This document shows positions 1-7,288 of a stretch of 15,445 bases of DNA, one piece after another. Position numbers and translations under genes: made by a program. This stretch comes from an uncultured Porphyromonas sp. (lineage in GTDB: Bacteria > Bacteroidota > Bacteroidia > Bacteroidales > Porphyromonadaceae). The notes under the pieces were generated by a model. The model ran no database searches. It worked only from the letters and a program-made list of their open reading frames with translations, and was not told the DNA's origin. Every line of letters starts with the position of its first letter. Position 1 is the first letter of the stretch. The stretch spans positions 1-15,445 of the forward strand of contig CALTVJ010000045.1 in NCBI GenBank assembly GCA_943912835.1, in the 5' to 3' direction.

Positions 1-2
1 AT

Positions 3-98
3 GCCGATGGTAAGCCCGTGCGTTACAAGGTTGAGCAAGGGATTGTTTCGTTTGCGACGAAAGCCAATCAAACTTACCAGATTAAGATGAAGCCTTAA
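3..98 (+). CDS. C-terminal end of an unidentified protein (partial)
   Basis: The frame starting at base 3 is open to a TAA at 96-98 and encodes the last 31 residues of a protein whose body lies before the window. The tail alternates polar and hydrophobic residues (VSFATKANQTYQIKM), which suits the final beta strands of a beta-sandwich domain such as those closing many secreted Bacteroidetes glycoside hydrolases. That family guess is inference, because no catalytic part is visible. The stop is followed 20 bases later by a perfect hairpin, which supports this being a true gene end on the plus strand. Confidence 0.6.
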   Translation, partial: ADGKPVRYKVEQGIVSFATKANQTYQIKMKP

Positions 99-118
99 AA
101 GCGTGTACGCATGAAATA

Positions 119-155
119 AAACCGCTCTGTTGCCAACGAGGCAACAGAGCGGTTT
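119..155. terminator. Perfect 16-bp hairpin between convergent genes
   Basis: Arms 119-134 and 140-155 are perfectly complementary with a 5-base loop (aacga). The outer base pairs are A-T on both sides, so each strand ends its stem in a short T run. It lies between the end of the plus-strand gene at 98 and the end of recJ at 176 on the minus strand, so it probably terminates both transcripts. Confidence 0.85.
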
Positions 156-175
156 GCGTTTAGGGTTGCGATTGT

Positions 176-1906
176 TTAGTTAGTGAAAATCTCTTTGATT
201 TGTAGGCTCAACAGATTGCTTTGTTTATTAGATTCATCAAAGCTATAACAGATGCCAAAGGCTTGCTGGCTGAGTACCCAACGAGCATGCTGTGCTTGCC
301 CAAGAGCAATGCCATGAATAGGACGCGTTTTGCAGTAACGGTCAGTCATGCGTAGCTTGAGGTGTCTACCCTCTCGTCCTACGAGCTTAGAGCCTCCAGC
401 ATCACGCATACGTTCGGTAACGAATAGTGGACGTTCGTTGCCCAAGCCAAATGGCGCAAGTAGACGAAGCTCTTGTACAAGTTCGGAGGTAATCTCATCA
501 ATCCCAAGTTGAGCATCTACGAGGATACCCTCGTCTTCGTCTCGTCTAGACTTTTGCTCGGTGATATGGCGAGCGAGTCGCTCTTGTAGGAGTGGGATAT
601 GTTCCTCTTGTGTGGTCAGGCCAGCTGCGTATTTGTGTCCGCCGAAGTTTTTGACGAGTTCCCGACAGCTCTCAATAGCTGTGTAGATATTGAGTGGACG
701 AGCTGAGCGACCAGAAGCGATGATATCGCCCCCCTGACGAGTCATCACGAAAGTAGGTCGTTGGTACCGCTCCATCATACGAGCAGCCACAATACCCATG
801 ACCCCGATATGCCAGTGTGGCAAATAGAGCATCAGGATAGGGGGAAGCTCTTCGCTTTCTTGTAGATGAGCTTGTACAAGGCTTTCGGCTTCCTCAGTCA
901 TACGTTGGTCTAAGCTTCTTCTCTGCTCATTGTACTCCTCGAGTTTCTTGCAAACTTTGCGTGCATAGTCTGGAGATGAAGCCGTAAGAAGGTCTACTGC
1001 TATTTGACCGTCTTGCATACGCCCTGCGGCATTGAGACGTGGTGCTATTTTGTAGATGATACTGCTGATGTCGATACGCTCGCCATCGTCAAGCCCGACA
1101 AGTTCCAAAAGTGCTTTCAGTCCAATACTTGGGTGGCTGTTGAGCTGGTGTAAGCCATGTACGAGATAAATCCTATTCTCTCCGATGAGAGGCACGAGGT
1201 CTGCTGCCGTGCTGATGCCAAGAAGGTCTAAGTAAGGGTAGAGCTTACTTGGCTCTATGCTTTCTGCCTCGGCGAGTGCCTGCATGAGTTTGTAGCTCAC
1301 GCCACAACCACTCAAGTGTTTGTTGGGATAGAGACATCCCTCTTGTTTGGGGTTGAGGATCGCTGTGGCTTGTGGGAGTGTGCTGTCGGCTTGGTGATGG
1401 TCGCAGATGATGACATCTAATCCTTCACGCCTAGCATAGGCAACGGCTTCAACGGCTTTGATGCCTGTGTCAGTGGCTATGATGAGTTCGCAACCTAAGG
1501 CCTTTGCCCAATCTATGCAGTTGCGACTGATGCCATAGCCCTCGTCATCTTTGTTGGGGATGTGGTAGTGGAGTCGGTCTTTACAGCCGAATAAATCTCG
1601 CAATACATTGTGTACAAGCGATACAGAAGTAACCCCATCAACGTCGTGGTCGCCCGTGATCATGATCGGCCTACGACTATGTAGATGATAGCGCAGTGTA
1701 GAGATGGCACGATCCATATCTTTCATAAGATAGGGGTCGTGCTGATTTTTGAGTTGTGGGTTGAGAAATTGTTTTGCCTCCTCAATATTGCTGATGCCAC
1801 GACGCAACAATAGCCGTGAGGTCACTAGACTTAAACCCAAACTTTGGGCTATCTCTTGTGCCTCTTGTTCCTGCTCAGTGCTCAGGGTTGCGACGGTCCA
1901 TCTCAT
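176..1906 (-). CDS. recJ: Single-stranded-DNA-specific 5'-3' exonuclease RecJ
   Basis: RecJ degrades single-stranded DNA 5' to 3' in RecF-pathway recombination and in base-excision and mismatch repair. It acts in the cytoplasm with Mn or Mg ions. The 576-residue protein has the normal family length and the expected order: an N-terminal DHH phosphoesterase domain with motif I GDHDVDGVTS (85-94; metal-binding D86, D88, D90), GYGIS at 123-127, D146 in IATDTGI, and the signature DHH at 169-171. A DHHA1 domain follows with GGHKYAAG at 422-429, then a C-terminal OB-like region. Motif I has His where Tyr is common and motif III has T-D-T rather than V-D-C, but all metal ligands are kept. The start lies 30 bases after the stop of the upstream DUF4919-like gene, so the two are probably co-transcribed. 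Confidence 0.95.
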   Translation of the reverse strand: MRWTVATLSTEQEQEAQEIAQSLGLSLVTSRLLLRRGISNIEEAKQFLNPQLKNQHDPYLMKDMDRAISTLRYHLHSRRPIMITGDHDVDGVTSVSLVHNVLRDLFGCKDRLHYHIPNKDDEGYGISRNCIDWAKALGCELIIATDTGIKAVEAVAYARREGLDVIICDHHQADSTLPQATAILNPKQEGCLYPNKHLSGCGVSYKLMQALAEAESIEPSKLYPYLDLLGISTAADLVPLIGENRIYLVHGLHQLNSHPSIGLKALLELVGLDDGERIDISSIIYKIAPRLNAAGRMQDGQIAVDLLTASSPDYARKVCKKLEEYNEQRRSLDQRMTEEAESLVQAHLQESEELPPILMLYLPHWHIGVMGIVAARMMERYQRPTFVMTRQGGDIIASGRSARPLNIYTAIESCRELVKNFGGHKYAAGLTTQEEHIPLLQERLARHITEQKSRRDEDEGILVDAQLGIDEITSELVQELRLLAPFGLGNERPLFVTERMRDAGGSKLVGREGRHLKLRMTDRYCKTRPIHGIALGQAQHARWVLSQQAFGICYSFDESNKQSNLLSLQIKEIFTN

Positions 1907-1936
1907 AGCTGTAGTGTGCGGGGACTTTGGGGATGA

Positions 1937-2830
1937 TTATGATCCGATTTGATAGTATCTCTCAATAGGCTTACCCTTGGCTCCTTGTATGGATAGTACC
2001 AAGATTTCTCGCCCTTCGTATTTGCTAGTACGTTGTTTCTGGATTTGGCTTATCTCGTGGTCCAACCAAAGTGTCTCATAGGTGAGTGCATCATTGGCAT
2101 CTACGATACGTAGCGCAGTTTTGGGGCTTTTGCCATCTCCAGTGCCTTGTATCATGCTAAGTATCTCTGATAGCTGCCAAATATAGTTGTTGAGCTCTGG
2201 ATCTTTTTCGTGCTGAGCAAGTTCACAAGCCCGCTTTAGGAGCCCGAGATGCAGCGGACGGTAGAAGAGTCCCTTCTGAGCTAAAGCAAGTGCTTTTTTG
2301 TATTGCTCTTTGCCGATGAGTTGGTCAACCTCGGGGATGATGTTGCGCCAAAAGATGCTATCATGTGTGGCACTTGGTTTGTCGAAATATAGACGCTCGA
2401 TATTGTACGAGCTGAGTGTACTATCGGCTCTGCGAAAGCGCAGGTGCATCGGCTCTGCGTTGGCAATAGGAGCTAAGCTATCGATAGATGGTGCGGGCAA
2501 AGGCTCTGTACCTCCGTTGCGCAAGCGCAGACTATCTAGACGGCGTAGCTCGGCACGTCTTTCTTCGCGTTCGACCTGACGTTCGGCTCTTGATCTGCGT
2601 TGAGAACGTATGCTTCGTGTTACTTTATTTCTCGAGTTGCGGTATTTTGTTTTGCTACCTCTCGTTTTGTTTTGCTTTACCTTTTGAGATTTTGCTTTAC
2701 CTTTTTTTGCTCTTTTTGTCGTGGTATTCGTGACTTTAGCTCTTTTTTTACGCTTAGCCGCCTCCATACTTGGTGGGGCTAAAGAGATTAGTCCGATGAG
2801 TAGTATATAAATTAGCTTGATCAGCTTCAT
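1937..2830 (-). CDS. Exported basic protein, DUF4919-like
   Basis: This 297-residue protein is exported by prediction. Residues 1-23 form a signal peptide (MKLIKLIYILLIGLISLAPP). Residues 24 to about 105 are extremely rich in Lys and Arg (34 of 81, by hand count), changing from Lys-rich to Arg/Glu-rich. The C-terminal half (about 125-297) resembles the Bacteroidetes family DUF4919: a helical repeat-like region with the later motifs GTGDGKSPKTA, an LTYETL segment, and a final strand ERYYQIGS. That assignment is from memory of the family, and the function is unknown. An in-frame ATG lies 63 bases further upstream at 2893, but I chose 2830 because it gives a proper signal peptide and because the likely promoter -7 box (2862-2869) lies inside the longer form. 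It heads a two-gene unit with recJ. Confidence 0.75.
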   Translation of the reverse strand: MKLIKLIYILLIGLISLAPPSMEAAKRKKRAKVTNTTTKRAKKGKAKSQKVKQNKTRGSKTKYRNSRNKVTRSIRSQRRSRAERQVEREERRAELRRLDSLRLRNGGTEPLPAPSIDSLAPIANAEPMHLRFRRADSTLSSYNIERLYFDKPSATHDSIFWRNIIPEVDQLIGKEQYKKALALAQKGLFYRPLHLGLLKRACELAQHEKDPELNNYIWQLSEILSMIQGTGDGKSPKTALRIVDANDALTYETLWLDHEISQIQKQRTSKYEGREILVLSIQGAKGKPIERYYQIGS

Positions 2831-2861
2831 ATAATCAATTGCTCTAAAGTTTGCTGTAAGA

Positions 2862-2869
2862 CAAAGATA
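2862..2869 (-). promoter_or_regulatory. Promoter -7 box for the DUF4919-like gene and recJ
   Basis: Read on the minus strand the sequence is TATCTTTG, an exact match to the Bacteroidetes -7 consensus TAnnTTTG. It sits 32 bases before the chosen ATG at 2830. The -33 TTG is not present at the usual 19-base distance, so only half of the signal is strong. Confidence 0.5.
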
Positions 2870-2932
2870 AGATTTCTCATAAAAAAACGACACTTTACCC
2901 CCGTTCTATCTACTTGAAGAGCTTCGGAAACA

Positions 2933-2971
2933 AATATCTCCCGAATGCACCTGAGTCATTCGGGAGATATT
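2933..2971 (-). terminator. Terminator of the TonB-dependent receptor gene
   Basis: A perfect 15-bp inverted repeat (2933-2947 with 2957-2971) encloses a 9-base loop, 20 bases after the receptor stop codon. On the minus strand the stem is followed by TTTGTTT. It separates the receptor gene from the promoter of the DUF4919-like/recJ unit. Confidence 0.85.
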
Positions 2972-2990
2972 ACTCATACATCAGCTGTGT

Positions 2991-5348
2991 TTATAGACGA
3001 TAGCTGATGTGTACTTTGACGTTGGTTGGTGCATTGGGGAAGGGTTGTACACCATTGAGTAGAGATGTGTAAGTCTTAACGTTGAAGACGTTGTACACAT
3101 CAACCCCAAGACGCAAGCCTTTGACAAGGCGGAATGATGTCCCCAAGTCTAAGAGACCATAGCCCTCAAGCGTCAATTTACCTCCTGTTTTGCGTTTGCC
3201 AGTATAGCTATAGTTGTAGTGAAGCTCTGCACCGAGGAAGTCGTCACCAAAGTGGTAACTACCGACACTGAAGTATTGGTGCATGGGGACGTAGTTGAGT
3301 CTTTGTCCTGTAGCAATATCTTCCTTGATGAACTTGTTGTCCGCTACCTTAGCATAGCGAACGTCTGTGAGACTATAACCAGCCGTGAGGCTAAGACCGT
3401 GTACAGGTGTAAGCGTTAGAGAGGCTTCAAATCCCTTAGACGTGATACCGCCAATCTGCGCACGATAGCGTTTGCTAATGGTTTTGCCTGATGCGCTGTC
3501 TTCCTCTTTTTGAGTGAAGTTTTTCACTACGTTGTTGAGTTTGATGTAGAATGCCGAAACATCAGCTGTGAGCCAGTGCCCGACTTTGCTACGCACACCG
3601 AGCTCTGTCTGGAAGCCCGTACGGGGGTCGAATATCTTGCTGTTGTTGCTTGGGGTGAAGACTTCGCCCTTCTTGTTGATGTAGGTATAGCGGTCGTCTA
3701 CGCCGTGCTTCTCGGGCTTGAAGATACTAGAGATAGAGGCATAGATGTTTGTTGTCTTCACGGGGCTATAAACCAGACCGAAGCGATAGCTAAGGGCTGA
3801 GCTATTGATGTAGCTGAAGTCGCCACTTGCTGGATAATCGTACTCCATAACGCCTCCTTTGGTAGGTACTCGCTTAGCTGTGCTGTAGCGATAGAGGTCG
3901 TAACGCAAGGCGAGCATCGCTTGCAACTTGCCATCGAAGTCTAGGACATCTTGTGCATAGAAGCCATGGTCAAAAGTCTTATTAGGTGAAGCCATGCTGA
4001 ACTTATGCTGCATATACCCCATGCTCTGTGGGTTGCTCACTGAGACGAGCGAGTTTTTACCAGGCCCGAAGACATCATCGTCGTTGTAGCCCGTGAAGCT
4101 CGTACGCCACATGATGCTCATATCGTAGCCGACAGCGAAGTTGTGCTTGATACGCCCAGTATGGAAACTACCGTCAAGACCAAGTTGGTTTTGTAGCATC
4201 TTGGCTCTGTGGGCAAAGCGTAGTGGCTCATTAAGCTGTACGTTGTCCATGTCGATATAGAAACGGTCGTTGCCTTTGTCGTAATAGTAAGGGTAGGGAG
4301 CAAGGGTTGGAAGCTTGTCTTTGCCTACTTTCTCTTTGCGGTAGTTGAGTCCCTCAGTGCTGAAGTAGTCAATAAGGTCGTCGTTGAACGATGCTTGCTC
4401 TGTCAGTCTGAGCCCTGCGTTGAAGTTGTGCGTCCATTTAAGGGTTGCATTGAAGCCTTTGTGCCACATCTCATCACTTTGGTTGTTGAAGCGGGCACTG
4501 CGTGCGATGCGTGGTTGTACTTGCCCCTTGCCGAGGAAGAGCTTATTGTCTTCTGCACGATAAATGTCCTCAAAGAGGATAGGGGCGAGACCTGCCTCTG
4601 TACCATAGAAGTCTCTGTTGTAGCTGATGCGTAGGTCTAAGGCATCATGCGCCCAGTTGCCCGAGAGCGTACCATAGAGCTTGAAACGTTTGTCGTTTGT
4701 TTCTCTCCAGCCCTTGCCAGACTTATGGCTGAAGCCTACAAGTCCATTCAGATGGTTTGTGATTTTGCCGTTAAGGCTAGTGGTGTTGTAGAAGTGTCCC
4801 CACGAGCCGAGCTCGGTGCGTGTACGGAAGCTACGTTCTGCCGTTGCACGACGACGTGTGATAGAGAGCAGACCACCCTCCGAAGAGTGTCCTTGCAATA
4901 CCGATGCAGGCCCCTTGAGTACCTCAATGTGCTCTACATCGCTTAGGTCTGAGAGAGGATATGAGTTGATTGTTGAGCGTTCGTCACGCATACCATCTAC
5001 AATGATTGGGGTATAGTCAAAACCTCGTACTTGTAGCTGGTAGAATGCTCCATAAGTGGTATGGAAGCTAGCGGCAGGAACGAAACGTATCGCATCGGGT
5101 ACGTTGATATATCCTTGACTAAGGAGCGACTGCACATTGATTTTGCTGATAGAGAGGGGGAGCTTAGAGAGGGGTACTTTGCTACGTGTGCTCTCTATGG
5201 GGCGACGCATATCTGCTAGTACAACCACATCGCCGAGCATCTGTGTGCTATCGGGGTGATGATTTAGAGCTGTCGCTGTGTTGTTTGCACAAAGTGGGCT
5301 TAGGCTAAGCGCAGTAAGCCCTACAACTAAAGTAAGTTTACTTGTCAT
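2991..5348 (-). CDS. TonB-dependent outer-membrane receptor, siderophore type
   Basis: This is a 785-residue outer-membrane transporter that should take up a ligand, probably a ferric siderophore, using TonB-ExbB-ExbD energy. Residues 1-21 are a signal peptide ending LCA. A possible TonB box lies near 38-45 (LGDVVVLA). The plug domain runs about 58-165 and contains QVRGFDYTPIIVDG (106-119) and GPASVLQGHSSEGG (146-159), close to the ferrichrome/FhuA-type plug signature. The rest is a 22-strand barrel ending in a YNVFN motif and a last strand VHISYRL. The final residue is Leu rather than the usual Phe. There is no N-terminal carboxypeptidase-like or STN extension and no SusD partner nearby, which argues against a SusC polysaccharide transporter. 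The ligand cannot be read from the sequence. It appears to be a single-gene transcript. Confidence 0.9.
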   Translation of the reverse strand: MTSKLTLVVGLTALSLSPLCANNTATALNHHPDSTQMLGDVVVLADMRRPIESTRSKVPLSKLPLSISKINVQSLLSQGYINVPDAIRFVPAASFHTTYGAFYQLQVRGFDYTPIIVDGMRDERSTINSYPLSDLSDVEHIEVLKGPASVLQGHSSEGGLLSITRRRATAERSFRTRTELGSWGHFYNTTSLNGKITNHLNGLVGFSHKSGKGWRETNDKRFKLYGTLSGNWAHDALDLRISYNRDFYGTEAGLAPILFEDIYRAEDNKLFLGKGQVQPRIARSARFNNQSDEMWHKGFNATLKWTHNFNAGLRLTEQASFNDDLIDYFSTEGLNYRKEKVGKDKLPTLAPYPYYYDKGNDRFYIDMDNVQLNEPLRFAHRAKMLQNQLGLDGSFHTGRIKHNFAVGYDMSIMWRTSFTGYNDDDVFGPGKNSLVSVSNPQSMGYMQHKFSMASPNKTFDHGFYAQDVLDFDGKLQAMLALRYDLYRYSTAKRVPTKGGVMEYDYPASGDFSYINSSALSYRFGLVYSPVKTTNIYASISSIFKPEKHGVDDRYTYINKKGEVFTPSNNSKIFDPRTGFQTELGVRSKVGHWLTADVSAFYIKLNNVVKNFTQKEEDSASGKTISKRYRAQIGGITSKGFEASLTLTPVHGLSLTAGYSLTDVRYAKVADNKFIKEDIATGQRLNYVPMHQYFSVGSYHFGDDFLGAELHYNYSYTGKRKTGGKLTLEGYGLLDLGTSFRLVKGLRLGVDVYNVFNVKTYTSLLNGVQPFPNAPTNVKVHISYRL

Positions 5349-5353
5349 GTAAA

Positions 5354-5372
5354 ATTAATGATAGTTAATAAT
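5354..5372. promoter_or_regulatory. Possible Fur-like operator at the receptor translation start
   Basis: This AT-rich stretch contains the inverted repeat ATTAA-6-TTAAT (5354-5358, 5365-5369). It matches 12 of 19 positions of the classical Fur box by hand alignment. It lies 6 bases before the receptor ATG, where a repressor or a leader structure could act. The match is weak in an AT-rich region, and Fur boxes in this phylum may differ. Confidence 0.2.
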
Positions 5373-5404
5373 GACGAACAATAAGCCCTCAGAAGGCTGT
5401 CGTC
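5373..5404 (-). promoter_or_regulatory. Leader hairpin in the receptor 5' untranslated region
   Basis: The predicted receptor leader contains outer arms GACGA/TCGTC (5373-5377, 5400-5404) and inner arms AGCC/GGCT (5384-5387, 5395-5398). The structure lies about 25 bases upstream of the start codon. It does not match a riboswitch that I know. Confidence 0.3.
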
Positions 5405-5429
5405 CGTTAAGGTTTTTCGTTTTGTGCTA

Positions 5430-5437
5430 CAAAGGTA
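5430..5437 (-). promoter_or_regulatory. Promoter -7 box for the TonB-dependent receptor
   Basis: On the minus strand the sequence is TACCTTTG, an exact TAnnTTTG match, 81 bases before the receptor ATG. No TTG occurs at the normal 19-base spacing upstream (AGA is found there). The promoter may therefore be weak or need an activator. Confidence 0.55.
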
Positions 5438-5472
5438 CAAAATTCTTTATACCTATTCTTTAGGATAATAGG

Positions 5473-5507
5473 TAGGGCATCAACCCACGAATTGGGTTGA
5501 TGCCCTA
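5473..5507. terminator. Perfect 15-bp hairpin upstream of the receptor promoter
   Basis: Arms 5473-5487 and 5493-5507 pair perfectly around a 5-base loop (cgaat). It lies 26 bases after the stop codon of the minus-strand barrel remnant, so it is most simply that lost gene's old terminator. A T5 run follows on the plus strand (5512-5516) but not on the minus strand. It would insulate the receptor promoter from upstream transcription. Confidence 0.7.
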
Positions 5508-5533
5508 GATGTTTTTATGAGTGTTGTTATTCC

Positions 5534-5740
5534 CTAATTTAGGCGAAGCCCCAAACGAAAGAATACTGTCGCTTGAGAACTAGAGCCTTTCTTACTAACA
5601 AAACCCTCGAGCTCGCGCTCGTAATCAAAACTTGTGTACGATACGCCTATAGCTGGGTTTAAACCAAATTTTCCTAAAAGCTTAGGTAATTTCTTCTCTT
5701 TATAGCAATTGTTCGTACTGCCTATTCTGTGTGTGTGGCT
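5534..5740 (-). pseudogene. C-terminal remnant of an outer-membrane beta-barrel gene
   Basis: On the minus strand a frame is open from an in-frame TAA at 5741-5743 to a TAG at 5534-5536, giving 68 residues. It has no ATG, GTG or TTG codon that could start it before the last few residues. The translation alternates in barrel fashion, for example FGLNPAIGVSYTSFDYE and a final strand TVFFRLGLRLN, as in the last strands of Bacteroidetes outer-membrane proteins. A terminator-like hairpin follows at the right distance. No matching barrel sequence is evident upstream in the other frames, so the 5' part is deleted rather than frameshifted. The parent family cannot be named. Confidence 0.65.
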
Positions 5741-5766
5741 TTATTCTTCTTCTTTATTCTGTGTGT
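5723..5766. repeat. 12-bp direct repeat TATTCTGTGTGT
   Basis: TATTCTGTGTGT occurs at 5723-5734 and again at 5755-5766, 32 bases apart. The first copy overlaps the upstream edge of the barrel-gene remnant. Related 8-mers occur downstream in inverted orientation (CAGAATAA at 5788-5795 and 5852-5859). Confidence 0.8.
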
Positions 5767-5859
5767 TTGTTGTTTTTGTAGGATAAACAGAATAATATGC
5801 TTATTTATTTTAGAAATTTGCAAGGGTTGAAACTTATTCGGAACTTCGCAGCAGAATAA
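5754..5859 (+). promoter_or_regulatory. Inverted 8-mer cluster upstream of metY
   Basis: TTATTCTG at 5754-5761 has two perfect inverted partners, CAGAATAA at 5788-5795 and 5852-5859. TTATTC at 5834-5839 can also pair with GAATAA at 5854-5859. The last copy ends 21 bases before the metY ATG. The layout could be operator sites or competing leader hairpins. No TAnnTTTG box was found for metY here, so the promoter is unlocated, and I see no SAM riboswitch core. Confidence 0.35.
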
Positions 5860-5880
5860 AACGAAATAAGAATTAAGATT

Positions 5881-7152
5881 ATGTCACAAAAGATAGAAAC
5901 ATCAAACCTCCACACAGGATATAACCCAAGTGAAAATGCGACAAGTATCGCAGTACCTCTACACAATACGGCAGCTTACTCTTTCGGCTCGTCAGACCAT
6001 GCTGCAGCACTCTTTGCAGGGGCTAAATCGGGCTTCATTTATAGTCGTCTAAATAACCCAACAATTGATGTACTTGAGCAACGCATTGCAGCCCTTGAGG
6101 GGGGCGTTGGTGCAGTCGTAACCAGTAGCGGTACGAGTGCCATCTCTACAACTCTGCTGACGCTTCTCAAGCCTGGTGATCACGTTGTGGCAAGCCAAAG
6201 CCTATATGGTGGCACATTTAACCTATTGAATGTAACGCTCCGTAGATATAATATCCACACGACTTTTGTTGATGTCAACGATCTCAAAGCAGTTGAAGCG
6301 GCTATCCAAGAGAATACGAAGCTCGTTTATACTGAGGTCTTGGGTAATCCAAAGCTTGACGTGGTAGACGTCAAAGCTCTTAGCACGCTGGCGCATCAGC
6401 ACAATCTGCCTCTTGTCGTGGATAACACGGTAACTCCTCTGACCTTCCGTCCTGTAGAGTATGGTGCAGATATCGTGGTTCACTCGCTTACGAAGTATAT
6501 TAGCGGTAACGGTACAGCACTCGGTGGTGCGATTGTCGATACAGGTCTTTACGACTGGAGCAACGGGCACTTCTCGGAGTTTGTTGAGCCGAACCCAGGT
6601 TATCATGGTGCGATTGTGTCAGACCTCTTCGGTAAGCATGCGCTACTTTTCCGCTTGCGTTTTGAGGGCTTGCGTGATTTGGGACCTTGTATTGCACCAG
6701 CCAATGCGCATCAGATTATTCAGTCGCTTGAGACCCTAAGTCTTCGTTATACCGCCATTAGTCGCAATGCTTTGGCAGTGGCAGAGTTTCTACAAAATCA
6801 CCCCTTGGTAGAGTGGGTTAATTATCCTGGTCTTAGCACGAGTCCATACCACGAATTGGCTAAGAAGCAACTCGGTCAAGGTTTCGGTGGTATCGTGACC
6901 TTCGGTCCTAAGGGGGGCTACGAAGCTGGCAAGAAAGTGTCTGATGCCTTTCAACTCTTCATCATCGCAGCGAATCTTGGGGATAGCAAGAGCTTAGCCA
7001 TTCACCCAGCAAGCACAACGCACCAACAGCTCAATAGTGAGGCGCAGCTTGCATCGGGCGTAACGCCAGACCTCATTCGCCTTTCTGTCGGATTGGAGCA
7101 TATTGAGGATATTAAGGCAGACTTGGAGCAAGCATTGTCTAAGCTCGCTTAA
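5881..7152 (+). CDS. metY: O-acetylhomoserine sulfhydrylase (PLP enzyme)
   Basis: MetY joins O-acetylhomoserine and sulfide to make homocysteine and acetate, the direct sulfhydrylation route to methionine, in the cytoplasm. The 423-residue protein is a fold-type I PLP enzyme of the Cys/Met metabolism family. Visible features are YSRLNNPT (54-61; Tyr54 and Arg56 contact PLP phosphate of the partner subunit), SSGTSA (82-87), Y109 over the PLP ring, D181 on the pyridine nitrogen, and the Schiff-base lysine K205 in HSLTKYISGNG. The PNPGYHG segment and the length above 400 fit MetY better than the shorter MetB, MetC or methionine gamma-lyase types. A substrate test would be needed to exclude related activities fully. 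It is the first gene of a metY-metX-hom cluster. Confidence 0.92.
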   Translation: MSQKIETSNLHTGYNPSENATSIAVPLHNTAAYSFGSSDHAAALFAGAKSGFIYSRLNNPTIDVLEQRIAALEGGVGAVVTSSGTSAISTTLLTLLKPGDHVVASQSLYGGTFNLLNVTLRRYNIHTTFVDVNDLKAVEAAIQENTKLVYTEVLGNPKLDVVDVKALSTLAHQHNLPLVVDNTVTPLTFRPVEYGADIVVHSLTKYISGNGTALGGAIVDTGLYDWSNGHFSEFVEPNPGYHGAIVSDLFGKHALLFRLRFEGLRDLGPCIAPANAHQIIQSLETLSLRYTAISRNALAVAEFLQNHPLVEWVNYPGLSTSPYHELAKKQLGQGFGGIVTFGPKGGYEAGKKVSDAFQLFIIAANLGDSKSLAIHPASTTHQQLNSEAQLASGVTPDLIRLSVGLEHIEDIKADLEQALSKLA

Positions 7153-7187
7153 TCTTCGTGTTGCGCTTAGGTGCGACAGACCCAAAT

Positions 7188-7248
7188 CGCTTCGGTTGTA
7201 CGAGACTTCAGACTCTATTGAGTCGCCGAAGGTCGTCCTACCGAGGCG
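7188..7248 (+). promoter_or_regulatory. Long imperfect hairpin in the metY-metX spacer
   Basis: In the 136-base spacer a single 61-base hairpin can form, with about 21 base pairs in segments. These are CGC/GCG (7188-7190, 7246-7248), TCGGT/ACCGA (7192-7196, 7240-7244), ACGA/TCGT (7200-7203, 7233-7236), CTTC/GAAG (7206-7209, 7228-7231) and GACTC/GAGTC (7211-7215, 7220-7224), with a TATT loop and small internal loops. No T run follows, so it is not a plain terminator. Confidence 0.5.
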
Positions 7249-7288
7249 TATTAACTTTGTCAAGTAGAGCCAATCCGAAATAGATATT

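Noticed and set aside
2298..2782. Several overlapping plus-strand frames opposite the DUF4919-like gene, one rich in Phe and Leu
   Set aside because: The hydrophobic look comes from the complement of Lys codons in the basic tract, not from a real membrane protein.
2991..5348. SusC-type reading of the TonB-dependent receptor as part of a polysaccharide utilisation locus
   Set aside because: No SusD-like gene is adjacent, no N-terminal carboxypeptidase-like domain is present, the length is below that of SusC proteins, and the plug matches siderophore receptors.
5767..5880. A SAM riboswitch upstream of the methionine operon
   Set aside because: I looked for SAM-I and SAM-II core elements and found neither conserved core nor the expected pseudoknot pattern.
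6223..6606. 127-codon open frame on the minus strand inside metY
   Set aside because: It is fully antisense to a well-conserved enzyme gene, has no promoter, signal or recognisable motif, and reads as a shadow frame.
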